Source: Eonycteris spelaea | Taxonomy: Eukaryota; Chordata; Mammalia; Chiroptera; Pteropodidae | Direction: 5' to 3' | Length of the DNA stretch: 64,000 nucleotides | NCBI GenBank assembly: GCA_003508835.1 | Contig: PUFA01000022.1 | Location: forward strand, 8,742,001-8,806,000 | Shown: positions 45,671-56,605 of the stretch, piece after piece | How the letters are laid out: each line of letters starts with the position of its first letter | Position numbering within the stretch: the first letter of the stretch is position 1 | The notes under the pieces: model-generated | Seen by the model: the letters and a program-made list of their open reading frames with translations, nothing else | What the model was told of the DNA's origin: nothing | Database searches by the model: none | Made by a program: the position numbers and the translations under genes

Positions 45671-48600
45671 AAGTTACTACTTTTACATTTCAAATAGCTA
45701 AATATTAATTATCGGCACAGCTGCTGGGAAGCAAGAAAGGAGGGAGGAGAGAGTTAATATGAGTTGTTTTTGCAGATGTTATTTCTTACTCAATTTCATT
45801 TACGTAGGAGCCCAACTTGAATTGCCCCCTTTGGTGGATATTCAAGATAACTAGAATGTAAATTTTCTACTGAAAACGCAGAAGGGAAGTGCCCTGCTTT
45901 TTCTCCAAATCCTTTATCATTGAAACCTGATGATTAAGAATGCGTCCATTTTTTGAACTGGGTGAATTCTCAAGTTATTTTTCCCAAGTGAAAGGGTCAA
46001 TTTATATTACCTCTGATTACTCATTCAAAAAAAATAAGCCAGGCTGCATCTGGTAAATATTATGCAGTGAACTGATGATTATCTGTAGAGACCAGGACAG
46101 TCCAAATAATAAAAACCCACGGAGAATACCCAAATTTCATTGTAGCCAGAAGCGTCAACAGTTTGCCAGAGTGGTTAGCAAGGAACAAAGCTGATTTCAG
46201 TTTTCTCTCCCAACTCCCTTCCATATGCTGGAGGATTATGCTAATAAGACGTGAAATGACTGGCAGCAGAGGCAGCCCTGGGTGGTTTCAAGGCAGTAGA
46301 ATTGGTTTCTGATTCATCAAGATTTGGCTGAGTTGGAGCACAGACATACAAGTGTCCCCAATAAGAATCCTAAATAGTCTTTAAATATTCATTCCCTAAA
46401 AAAATTCCATTTTACTTGACCACATGTTTACTGGAGTTCATTTCACTTATCAAACTCAGTACATGTAATAAATACCCTAATTTTGCCCTACCAGAAGCCT
46501 CCGTACACAGAATAAACAATGAACTCATTTTTCTTTGTCACGCTCTCCTACAAAACTATCAAATTAAAATGTCTAAATATGCATTATTTATAGTCATTAC
46601 AATTCCGCACACCAGATCAATCTACTTAGGCAATATGCAATTAACCTAAAATTCAATAGCCTAAAATTATTAGGTTTCTAAGGCTTGGAAGAAAAATGTG
46701 TCCTTCTGTGACCTATCTGGAGCTGGTATACTCCGCAGAAATGGCACACTCCCACATAGTTACACATACACATAAACCCTAGCAATGGCCATGATTTGAT
46801 TCAACAGATGCCTCTGACATTCCATCTGTCCACATATTTCATTTTAAATTTGTAATCAAGAAAGTCAAGACAGGCCTTTTCAGACCTTATGAGAAATAAT
46901 CATTTCTCTAAAACTGCTTTTCTTTGAGGCAGTATCATAAATTGACTGACAGGGATGTTAACTGCATTAACTTTTTAAAGATTCTTTCAAGCCTCTGTCT
47001 TTTGCGAAATAACTATAAATTTAGATTAGTGGTTCATATGGCTTTTTTCCCCCACGACAAATACAAAGGAGATAAATTGAACTGAAACTCTTTTATGTTT
47101 TACTGAATAACAGCCAGTAATAAGGCAGGCCCAGAGAGCAGATTCTAATATCTCATGCATGGCATGGCTTTAAATGTCTTCTATTGCACTGGGAACAGGT
47201 TAAAATCTGTCCCTTTACTAGAAGATGCTAATTGCCTCTTCTAGACTTATCAACAAGAACTTTTTGGTCTTTCCTTTTTGCCAAGTGACGAGACTTTCCT
47301 TATGTAGAAAGACCTTCTTTATCTGTGTCTCCCTTCTAAGAAAACATTCCATTCTCACTACAACCTAAGAAAATACGAGGCATTCTGGAGGGAAACTGAT
47401 TTATGATTTGCTGATTTTCGATAATATAACACTTCCTTTATACGAATATTGCGAATCACTGTCACCAATGAAATAAATACATAAACATTTGTAAATATTC
47501 AAATATATTTCATGTGTAGAAAATACATAAGTACAATGAAATGGATAATGATAGAAGGCAAACCTGAGCCAATCATCCTCAGTGATCCCTAGTTGTTTTA
47601 AGTTCAAGAAGCTTCTCCACTTCATAAAAATTAATATTAAAAAATTGTATTAAAATTACTTTTAAGAAAATAATTATCAATATAAATTTTTTCTTGGCAT
47701 ATATATTTCTATGTGACTCAGACTTTCTTTCTTTAAATAACAGGGCCTCTCCCCCTGGAGTCTGGAGGTCTGGTGTGGCTTTCTCCTGTGTATGTGACTA
47801 TTTCAAATCAAGCCTATAGTCACCTCTTTCCTCAGTGTCTCCCACTAACACATTGCACTATAATTTCTGACATTCCTGTCCCAATTTGGGGGTAATTTTT
47901 CTCTCAAATTTTATTCAATTTTTTAAAGGTTCATGTATACTTTCAGCCTGGATATAATCCAATCAGACTTATTACAGTAGAGCCACATCCCGGAAAATTC
48001 AGCTTCACCAGTTACTAATCTTTTAGGACCTCACAATGTCCCTGTTATTTTCCAAAGCTGAAAAGTTCAAGAAGTAGAATTGAAAAAAAAAAAAAAAAAA
48101 TAGCATCCACCTAAATATACATGAAAGTGCCATATATACACCACATATTCATCAGGCATTCAATAATTGCTTCCTTTAAGTAAAACAAATTCTAGTGGTA
48201 ATGATAGAAAAAAGCATGGTTTCTAATGGAAAAAAAAATATGCCATTTTATGACACAAATTTTTCCAGAATTACCAACTTTTTTTTTTTTTTTTCCGGTT
48301 TTAACATTTTCCTTACCCTTTTACCCATTTCAACGTGGTGGCAGTTGGTCCTGGACATCGGAAGCTGGATGGCCAAACGAAGCACATCCGTATTCCAGAA
48401 TCAACCTGAACCCAGCGTCCGGCCAGGGCCGACTCGCTCTCACAGAGACGTCCCTGTCCCCAAACGGCCCTTCGTTTCCTCTTTACCTGGTTCTAAAAAT
48501 TAACTTCCGATTGTTTTTTTCTCCATGATCTGGGGGACAGAGCTCTGTTTATCTCCCTAGCACAACCAGTATTTGAAAGTCCTTTCCTTGAGAGAACCGA

Positions 48601-48812
48601 ACCTTAGGTAAAATGTCTACTGCTTCTCTAGCTATATGAGATGCTAAACTCATTTATATCACATACAGTTATTTTAAATCGATGCATTAAACTAAACTAG
48701 GTCCTTTATCTCTGCTATTTTAAAAAATTCAAAAAATGTCCAGAGTAAAGAGAAGATAATTTTATAGATTCCCTGTGTGGAGTATTTCCCGTTAAAGCCT
48801 GCGTTATAGAGA

Positions 48813-48813
<1 letters not shown>
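45671..48813. other. AT-rich unannotated stretch
   Basis: About 3.1 kb without gene, CpG patch or confident transposon. 46.1-46.7 kb is dense in ATTA/TAAT cores. Runs of A (48084-48101) and T (48281-48296) are present. 48.33-48.5 kb is briefly GC-richer with CpGs. Conserved noncoding content is possible. Confidence 0.4.

Positions 48814-48845
<32 letters not shown>
48814..48845 (+). repeat. Pure A run of 32
   Basis: Uninterrupted A run, the longest homopolymer of A in the window. No retroposed body is recognisable upstream, so it may be expanded by slippage rather than being a young tail. Length here is prone to sequencing error. Confidence 0.95.
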
Positions 48846-48848
<3 letters not shown>

Positions 48849-49079
48849 AGTTGAGCAACGGTCTTCTGATTTCATTAATTGTGTTAGTTATTTGAAATAC
48901 GCACACTAAATGGAGTCGGGTTTTTCTTTAATAACAATACTTCGGGGCCTGAGATACGTAGATATCAACTCTTTGCTTTACGTGCAAGTCTGGACTGAAA
49001 ACACTCTAGCTAAGAACCTCTCTCTCCTTTCCTCCACAAGTCCACTTCTGAAAAGAAAAATCCAGAAGGTTTCCTGTGC

Positions 49080-49560
49080 CGTCCTTTCTCTGCCACGCAC
49101 TGGACCGCCTGCTTCTGTCCCCAGCACTCCCCTCAGCTGCCCTCACCGATGGGACCAGTGACCACCTAATCGCTAAATTTTTTGAATACCTTTCGGTCTG
49201 TATCCCACTTACATAGGATGGCCCTTCCCCTTATCAAGCGTCCTTGGTCGCACTGCACAAGCGTGACCCTCTCCAAGAAGCCTGACCCAACCACGCCCGA
49301 GCGGTGACCTTGGGCATCCCATCCCCTGTGCTCCTGGGGCAGCCTTGCATGTCCGTGCAGCCAGGTCCCCATGTGCTGGCCTCCCCACCAACGATGAGCA
49401 ATGCCAGTGCAGAGGGTTTCAGCCTTCTTCACCTTTATACCCACTCACCTCACCCACACAGTGTCTAGACTTGACTGGCAAAGTGTCTGTTTTCCAGTCT
49501 CAGGAACTAGAGCAGAAGGCCTGGGCTGCACCACATGGTGATTCTCTCTCATGACGTGAA
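49080..49560 (+). mobile_element. L2 LINE internal to 3' region, sense
   Basis: 'ggaccagtgaccacctaatc' (49152) followed by 'gctaaattttttgaatacct' matches the sense L2 phrase (caccagtgacctcctaattgccaaatccaatgg). 'tctccaagaagcctgaccc' (49271) and 'gtgtctagacttgactggc' (49461) fit the later L2 order, though the intervening part is diverged. Confidence 0.6.
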
Positions 49561-50364
49561 GACAGAGAGGTTTTATCTAATTTCTTCTGAGGCACACTCC
49601 AGCAAAGTTCTCACCCCCACATTCCTCATCCCAAGCAAAGAGGATCCTATTCCAGACCCCTGTGTCAACAAACATCTCAAGGCCCCTTGTATACCGGAAA
49701 TGGAGCCTGAACTAAAAGGTGAGGTCCGTGGTGGAGAGAGCACAGGGAGGGCCTAGAAAGTCCCCGAAATAAATCTACTTCTCCTGCTTCCATCCCCTTC
49801 CCTCTGCATTTTGTCTCTTTCACTAGCACTGACACCTCCCAGCCATCTAATCAAGACAAATCTTTCATGCGGTAATTAAAATACAGCTCATCTTCAAGGG
49901 GAACAGAAAAACAAAGACTGAAACAATTAGCTGACTGTGCCAAACAGCATGGCTTGCCCCCTCCGGCCCTCACCCTCTGGCTCTCCCTGCCACTCCCTTT
50001 ACTTCGATTGCTTGCTTTGAAGTATTTTCAAGGGAAGGAAAACTTCATTCTGCTGAAAGGTAAGAAAGCGAACAGACTCTTAGACTAGGAAATAGTTTGA
50101 TTGAATTTCATACGAAAAATGCTTAGGACTGTTTAAGGCAAACGTTGGGTTCCCTGCTCGGCAGGAATTACATTAGGCAAGAAACCTGCTAATCTGTTAT
50201 TGTCAGGTTAGAAGAGAATATTGCATTAGCCGGCAATAGGACACGGACCAGCAGTCCGGGGGAAAACAAGGCTTCCCAGAATGAAGACCGCGGAGCAGAG
50301 AGGCACATCGTACTAGCAATAATAACTCAGAAGTCAGAAAATGAACTCACACCTCATAAGGCTG
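49561..50364. other. Repeat-poor stretch, possible conserved noncoding element
   Basis: 49.86-50.26 kb shows no repeats and carries 'gcggtaattaaaatacag' (49869), 'caattagctgactgtgcc' (49924) and 'ttgcattagccggcaatagg' (50221). This TAAT- and CAGCTG-like composition is typical of developmental enhancers. No exon recognised. Confidence 0.35.
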
Positions 50365-50404
50365 CGCGCGTGTGTGTGTGCGCATGTGTGTGCACACACG
50401 CACC
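50365..50404 (+). repeat. Imperfect alternating purine-pyrimidine tract
   Basis: Forty bases of alternating GC/GT/AC steps ('gcgcgcgtgtgtgtgtgcgc' then further GT and AC) give a Z-DNA-prone segment. It is also partly self-complementary (GTGTGTGC with GCACACAC near its right end). Confidence 0.9.
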
Positions 50405-51060
50405 TTGATTACATGAATGCAACTTACGATATTATGCCGTATATTCATTTTTATTGTATTAGTTTTTGAATAGTCGGTAAAAGGTCTGTGTTTTATTTGG
50501 CTCCCTGAGCCACCTGTCTTTTCTACCACATCCCCTACCAGCACATTCAAGCATTAGCGCTCGGGATTGCGAAAAATCTTTTAACTATTGATGGCTGCCA
50601 GCAGTCAAATGAAATTCAAAGGGTTTAGTATAGCTCCAGGTTTTAGCTATATAATTTACTAAGAATGCCCAAAGCACTTGCAATCTAATTTGCAGTTCAG
50701 CAATGAATACCATTTCCTAACAAAATCTGCTTGAAATTTCCTTTTGAGGCTCCAGAAAAAATACACTTGTGACACCTGTGTGTCTTCCTTCTGGCACTGA
50801 CTCAAAAAAAAAAAAAAAAAAAAAACCCACAGAAAACAAAAAACCTGCCAAGAGGGAAAGATATACCTTGTGCGAGGAGGCACGGGAAAGGAATCAGGAG
50901 AATGGATTTGTTTTTGTTGCCGGGTTATCTGAGCCTGAACAGCCACTCTCAATTTTTTTTTTTAATCTAGTTTCTTTCAATATCTTCTAAGCCTCATACT
51001 GAGCTATATTCATTACAGCTTCACTAGCAAAGAGCATAGGCTTAACTCAAATGTTGGCAA
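50405..51060. other. Unannotated stretch
   Basis: No gene or assigned repeat. An A run (50803-50825) is followed by 'cccacagaaaacaaaaaacc'. TAAT-bearing AT-rich sequence lies around 50.42-50.5 and 50.6-50.72 kb. Confidence 0.4.
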
Positions 51061-51087
51061 TAGATAGGTGATTGATGACAGATAGAT

Positions 51088-51142
<55 letters not shown>

Positions 51143-51247
51143 GTGATAGATGATAGATTAGATAGATAGATAGATGGTAGATGATAGATTAGATAGATAG
51201 ATAGATGATAGATGACAGATTAGATAGATAGACAGACAAACAGACAG
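51061..51247 (+). repeat. GATA-type microsatellite
   Basis: About 185 bases of GATA/GATT/GACA tetramer units with TGAT interruptions. The purest block is 51090-51141 (13 GATA units). Periodic 'gatgatagatta' interruptions recur about every 35 bases on the right, giving a higher-order pattern. GATA factors could bind, but simple slippage explains the structure. Confidence 0.97.
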
Positions 51248-52544
51248 GCAACCCACTGCAGAAAAGCCCAGATTCGAGCATTTCCACATCTCTATGGAAG
51301 TAGATTTGGTCTATTTTCAGTGGCAGGTCAGTGTCAATTCCTAATCCTGGTGCTAATTTCATTTCTATCACTTAATCCTAAAGCACTATTGCTTAAAATC
51401 TCTCTGTGCCTCTATTCCACCTTTACAGAGGGGAAATAAAGCAGGAAGTGACTGCTAAAAGCTCACAGCTAACTTCGAGTATTGGTTTGTCTTATAAAAT
51501 GATGGCCCTCTCCTACCTGAGATTAAGGCATGAGGAATCCTTGAAAAGCATTTTGAGAATCTTCTCTAAAAGCTGAAAATATAAAATTGTTGTTTAACTT
51601 TAATTTTTAAATCCACTCTCTCTTCCAGGCATATAGGAATTAATTTCCAGCCATAATGATAAAGCAGCTAAGAGAAATGCCAGGTAAAATCTGAAATCTT
51701 ATAAGCATTCCCTACCGTAGAGAAGATACTCACCGTTAAAAGGGGCTATAAAAATAAGATCATCGGGCTGAATTAATTTAATTCATAAATGGCTTGAGAA
51801 GTCAGAGATGCTAGCTATACCCACAACAGCGTTCATCACTCACCTTCAAGCCAGCAAAACGTAACTCTAGAAATCAAACCGTTGAAGTATAAACTGGGAA
51901 AAGCCAAGTGCCTAATGACTCCATAATGGTCTAAAGCCGGTTGTTGGTCTCCTTCCTTTCGTTTCACACTCTGTAGGTCCCTTTATATCTTGAAGTAAAC
52001 TCTAGAGTTTATAACATTTGAAAATACTAATGGGAAGGAGATTTAATGTTTTTAAAGCCCATTGACATATCAGCCCCCAAAAGGAAAAACAAAAGGAGCA
52101 GAACCCTAAGACCGTATGAGGGCTCCCCCCAGCCCACCTTCTGCCATTCCTAAACCTCCCCCCACATAGACTCAAAAGATGCTTCCGGTGTCCAAACGTA
52201 TGGCAGAAAATGAAACAAAAGCGAATGAAACAAAAGCGTAAGATTTTTCCATTTCGATCACAAGAGAAAAAAAACACAACAACTAACCTATTTCATAAAA
52301 ATGAATCTGCTGTTCAAGCATCACCTTTCTCCTCACTCCTGACTGAACCAATCCCCCTCGTCAACTCAAAGCAAGAACCCTTTATTTATTTGTAGAGCAC
52401 CAGACAGAAAATTAATGTAGTCAGCCGCTCACTTTCCAATTAATGTGGTGAAGCGGCAACTAAATAATCCAATTCTATCGGGTCTGAACATAAAAATATC
52501 AGCTGCCCAGCACTCAGTAGAAATAAGAGAAGAGGAGAAACTAG
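51248..52544. other. Unannotated stretch
   Basis: Mostly AT-rich with no gene or confident repeat. A 12-base sequence is repeated in tandem, 'aaacaaaagcga' and 'aaacaaaagcgt' (52212-52238, period 13). TAAT cores occur around 51.77 and 52.41 kb. Confidence 0.4.
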
Positions 52545-52745
52545 CCTTTTAAATACCTTCTATGTCAGGCACTTCGCTAGGCCCTTGTGCATATTATCTC
52601 ATTTTCGTCCTTACAAGAACCCTGAAGGGAAGGCATTATTATCTCTATTTTACACTAACTCTCCCTACACAGAAAATTTAATTCCCAAAGATCACAGAAC
52701 AAGTACGTGGCGATGCTGCCACACTATCCAAGGTCTCTCTGACTC
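52545..52745 (-). mobile_element. MIR SINE, antisense
   Basis: 'ctatgtcaggcacttcgcta' (52560), 'cattttcgtccttacaagaa' (52600), 'ctctattttacactaact' (52643) and 'caaagatcacagaacaag' (52686) follow the antisense MIR. It is full-length-like with the L2-shared 3' end on the left. Confidence 0.8.
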
Positions 52746-53844
52746 GAATCGAAATGAAAGTGAATGAATGTCAGAAAGATGGCACTTGATGTGTATTACA
52801 CATTAGAGCAGAGTCTACACTTGATACTTTTAAGGATTCTGCTCATCTTTAACTTTCCTTGGCCGTTACCTTATCGTTACCTAATTCTTAGAGATGGTCA
52901 TTCACTTCCTGAGAAATAGCTTCATCTGTACCCATCCCTTTCCCTGGCTTCCCCAGCAACCTTTCCTTTCTCCACTGACTTGTTTGTATTTCCCAAAGAT
53001 GCAGGCAGGCAGGAGACAGAGAGCGTGACTTGATGGGAATCAGTGAATTGTGTTTAATGTAAAATTTATTCCAAATACAGACTGTTCGTTACATTTTATG
53101 GATGCTTCTCATGTGCCTTTCTGATTGGAATAACGTCACAGAGGATGAAGGTCCAATAAAACCCCACGAGATGTACAGTGTATGTGTCAGACATCTAAAA
53201 ATTCTTGAGAAAGCAATTATACTGAGTGCCGTCTAATAATAAATCCGAATGGACAGCTATGACATGAGCTTCATTTCCTACCAACGCCACCCCCACCTGA
53301 CTCTGCACGGCGATCTTCGCCAGACGCCGCAGAAGAACAGATGTTCTGCTTTGGGTTGAGAAATCAACAGTTACCATTCATATGTTCCCCAAATTCAAGG
53401 GCCTGGTGCTGCTGTTTTAAGGATGCTAATTAATTCTCGCCCTTATGCTCCAATATTCTTGCAGTTTCAATCCATTGCATTCTCACAGGACTCCTGTCCC
53501 CCAGTATCTCTTTCGAAAGCCTGTAGGGGAAAACAGCTAGGGAATGTACACTTCACTGACCTGCGGGGGAGGGGGAGGAGCAATCTAATTTGCTCTGATT
53601 TTGTATATTTCTCATAGCGCGCTCATCGCCATCCTCTCTATTGGATTGATTTGAACAGGTAGGCACAGCCCAGATAACAAATTTAATTGAAACAGTGCCT
53701 AGAGACGCCTTTGTCATATTTTTCATTTATTGGTCATTCAAACACAGACTAATTTTGGAAGCAGTACAGAAAGAGCTATTTCTGAATCTGTTCCTGGTTT
53801 TTTATTGTTTGTTTGTTTTTATATCCGTGTTGACTGTGCATAAT
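52746..53844. other. Repeat-poor stretch, possible conserved noncoding element
   Basis: 53.03-53.16 kb and 53.58-53.72 kb are repeat-free with ATTGTG/TTAAT-rich composition and a CRE-like 'aacgtcacag' (53131). No exon recognised; frames are under 85 codons. Confidence 0.35.
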
Positions 53845-53990
53845 ATCCAGCTATGGGCATGGTTAAAATGCAGGTTCCTGGGCGTCAAATCTCACAGATC
53901 AGTTGGACTGTGGAGGTACCAGGGTACGTGTGATCTTTAAATAAATGCCCTATTCTGAGGCAGATGGATTGAGCGCCTCAGGAAATGCTG
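53845..53990 (+). mobile_element. MER5-like fragment, sense (weak)
   Basis: 'ggttaaaatgcaggttcctg' (53861) and the following 'gggcgtcaaatctcacag' resemble the MER5A section 'ttaaaacacagattgctgggc', but the downstream half does not align well. It could be another hAT non-autonomous family. Confidence 0.35.
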
Positions 53991-54164
53991 TGCTCACCAA
54001 AATGCACTCCTGAACACGAAGCTTACCATCTGTGTCCCTTTGTCCCAGATGAGAACTCCAGGGGAAATGGCATGGGTCTACTATGGTGTAAAGATCCCAC
54101 CCTTTACCTCACGGGATCCTGCTCTGCTCCTGGCCCCACAGGAACCTTTCATACCAGTTTCCCA

Positions 54165-54295
54165 GAGTCTTCTGTGTTTGAATCACCTGAGGGTGATGAC
54201 AATAGCTGGGATCTGGGATGGGGTCCAGGGACTCGCTTTTTAACAAGCATCCCAGGGGAATCTTATGCACCCTGAAATGTGTGTGATGAGCTGCC
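54165..54295 (+). mobile_element. MER5A-type hAT element, sense
   Basis: 'gtttgaatcacctgagggtg' (54176), 'tggggtccagggactcgc' (54219) and 'ttttaacaagcatcccaggg' (54237) follow MER5A from the middle to near the 3' end. Terminal inverted repeats are lost. Confidence 0.6.
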
Positions 54296-54324
54296 ACGTC
54301 ATGCCAAAGCAGGTATGCCCGGGG

Positions 54325-54510
54325 AAAAAGCATCGGCTAAGGAGTAGGGGGCCCTGGCCTGGAATCCAAGATATTTCACTACAATATGAGCACGCTTCTA
54401 GCGTGAACTTAATCCCTCGTTCCCTCAGTCCGCTAAATTTGGAATACGGTACTACCTTTCAAATTGCCGTGAGAATGCGGTAATATATGTCAAAGTCTAT
54501 GGGCCGCAGC
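54325..54510 (+). mobile_element. MIR SINE, sense (diverged)
   Basis: 'agcatcggctaaggagtag' (54329) corresponds to the MIR 5' 'agcatgggctctggagtc'. Later 'gaacttaatccctcgttccc' (54404) and 'ctttcaaattgccgtgagaa' (54456) correspond to 'cttaacctctctg' and 'gttgtgaggatt'. Diverged, but the order holds. Confidence 0.6.
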
Positions 54511-55639
54511 AGGAATTTGAAAGCCGTAGGAGCAAGGAGTTTCACATTCGTGGGTTGCCCACTAGCCTGTGACCTTCTTAGACACCTAATTTACATACAT
54601 TGATACACAAGATTCTTCTGGTGTTTTGCTGAAGAAGACTTAAGGCAGGTTATTGTTTGTCTTAGGGGAGTTTGGGAGTGCGTAGGAAAAATGAAAAACA
54701 CAGAGAAGGCCATCTGGGGACCCACCCTGTCCTGCCCCTTGACTTCATATTGGATCGCAAGCCAGGGAGGACCTAGGCCCATGGTCTGAAGGAGCTGGTT
54801 TCCGAAGAGACTTTTTGTGACTGCCACCCAAGTCGTGATGTTTTAGGGCCCAAGTAACAATGTGACACAAAGAAACGGGAGAGAACCGTTCTCCATTTCT
54901 GTGTGGGATCCATCGCCACTCAGAAACCTACCGTGGGCATCGTTAGAAGAATGAAAAGACAGCACGTGGAGCTTATATCAGTGGCCTCACAGCTGCCACC
55001 ATGAGAAATAGCAACGGGAGGCCCCCCTCCAAGGGCTCTGGGGGCTGGGAACACGGAGGTGACCACAGGAGGCGAGGAAAGCAGTCTAATGCTCCTTATT
55101 TCTAAAGCTGGAAGTTCGGTGGTCAGCACACGACAGACATCACTTGAAAACCCCACACGCACCTGGGCCGTCTCTGCAGGAAAGCGCCATGCCCTGCAGG
55201 ACAGGGAAGGGCCCGGAGCAGGAACTCTGGGTCCCTGACAGCACCGCCTTGGCTTTGCACCCACAAACGGGGGAGCAGTCAGGATCCATCTTTATGTAAA
55301 TGCCCGTTATCAGTCCCACGGAGGACCAGCCAAGCAGAGCGGAGCGTAATATTTTTCTCCTTGCCGGAACAAAACATCAACATAAAAGCTCAAAATAATA
55401 GTTTTAATTATCAATTCCATGTGGGCTTAGTTGTCACTGACCTCAAACGAACTATTTTAACTACTTTAACTCACCTACGAGCCTACTCGACAGAGGCTCT
55501 CAAGGTTTGATATATGAAGATCACAAAAGTTCAAGATGATATTTAGAGAGCACAGAGTCGAGTCGAAGGACTTAGGGTTTGGTCTGTAGCTGATGGTTGA
55601 ACAGTACAGCCATCCGGGAATCACGTGCACTCAGACAGG
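54511..55639. other. Unannotated stretch
   Basis: No gene. 55.0-55.25 kb is GC-rich; the 114-codon minus frame there (54920-55264) has no protein resemblance. 55.38-55.48 kb is AT-rich and repeat-free ('aatagttttaattatcaatt' at 55397) and could be conserved noncoding sequence. Confidence 0.4.
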
Positions 55640-55810
55640 TAGCGGGAAGAACACAGACACTCTCGTGGGTTTGCTCTGTCAATAGCCCGCTGAGCGACCT
55701 TGAGCAAGTCCTTTAAACTCTGCAAGCCTCACTTCCCTCCTCTGTAAAGAGAAGAGGTCTGTCAGGTCTATTTGTCCCCAGAGTTCCAGGCGGAAGATGC
55801 CAGGTTTCGA
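55640..55810 (+). mobile_element. MIR SINE, sense
   Basis: 'ctgagcgaccttgagcaagt' (55691), 'cctttaaactctgcaagcct' (55711) and 'cctcctctgtaaagagaaga' (55737) match the MIR core 'tgtgaccttgggcaagttac...ctcatctgtaaaatg' in sense orientation. Confidence 0.85.
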
Positions 55811-56185
55811 GAAGAGCAACTAAAAAGTATCATCTCCTTGGGAGGCCAAGGGAGCCGCACCGCCCCCCGCACTGACAAGAATCTGAATGTTGACTGAGAT
55901 CTTCTGTGAGCAGAGAGAAACACGGAAAAGCCTCGTCAGGCATTTTGCAATCACTCGGCAAGGCAGATTTGAGTGTGTCTATCTTAAGCACACCCGGATG
56001 TTTACGCCACGTGAATGTGCGGTTAAGAAGCTAATGTTTCCCTTAATGAGATGCATCCAGGCCCCTATATCTGGCGTTCAGGCCACAGTGAAGAGGAGGA
56101 ACAGGACAGCTTGTCTTCACAGAGAGAATGACACCCTGTAGTCACCAGCTTAGCTACCACACTGGCCACTTGATTCAGCCCTCTA
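55811..56185. other. Unannotated stretch
   Basis: Mixed unique sequence between a sense MIR and an antisense L2. A short open frame of 84 codons (55887-56141) has no recognisable character. Nothing else seen. Confidence 0.45.
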
Positions 56186-56605
56186 TATTCACTCATTGGT
56201 TCATCAGCAAATACTGACTGTGTAACTTTCGTAAGCGAGGCACCGTGCAAAGATGTGGAAAACGCAAAGATATCACCCCTGCCTTCCCTGAATGAGAAAT
56301 CTAATTTGAAGGGCTAGGTAGCCAAGCAATTGTAAAAGAAGATAGTTTATCATAAGGGCACTTATCACCATTATCACAATGGCGATAAGTGCCATTTCTT
56401 CAGTGGATTTTAAATTTATTCACTATCTTTCTTCAGCTGAGTGAAACATTAATTCTAGACAGAGTACTCCAAGCTTTTCTAGTGAACATGGGATTTGAGC
56501 TAGAACGTAAAAGATGAATGTAAAGGAGGAAAGAATGTAAAAGTCTCACTCCAGGCAGGAAATTAGCATAAACAAAGGCACTAAACCTGGGAATCTCAAA
56601 GCCAT
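56186..56605 (-). mobile_element. L2 LINE 3' region, antisense
   Basis: 'tattcactcattggttcatc' (56186), 'aaatactgactgtgtaac' (56209), 'gaggcaccgtgcaaagatg' (56238), 'acccctgccttccctgaatg' (56275) and internal 'gggatttgagctagaacg' (56490) run in antisense L2 order. The right arm of the hairpin at 56357-56393 coincides with the antisense L2 phrase 'tgataagtgctatgaag'. Confidence 0.8.
56357..56393. other. Near-perfect 16-bp stem hairpin inside L2
   Basis: Left arm 56357-56372 ('ggcacttatcaccatt') and right arm 56378-56393 ('aatggcgataagtgcc') pair at 15 of 16 positions around a 5-base loop. Pairing stops at both outer edges, so the total length of 37 is short for a microRNA precursor. The right arm derives from L2; the left arm appears to be an inverted copy of it. 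Confidence 0.85.

Noticed and set aside
48814..48845. Poly(A) run as tail of a processed pseudogene
   Set aside because: Sequence upstream shows no open frame or cDNA resemblance, and no target-site duplication is evident.
28044..51247. Tandem arrays considered as CRISPR
   Set aside because: These are microsatellites without spacers in a mammalian genome; no cas genes are present.
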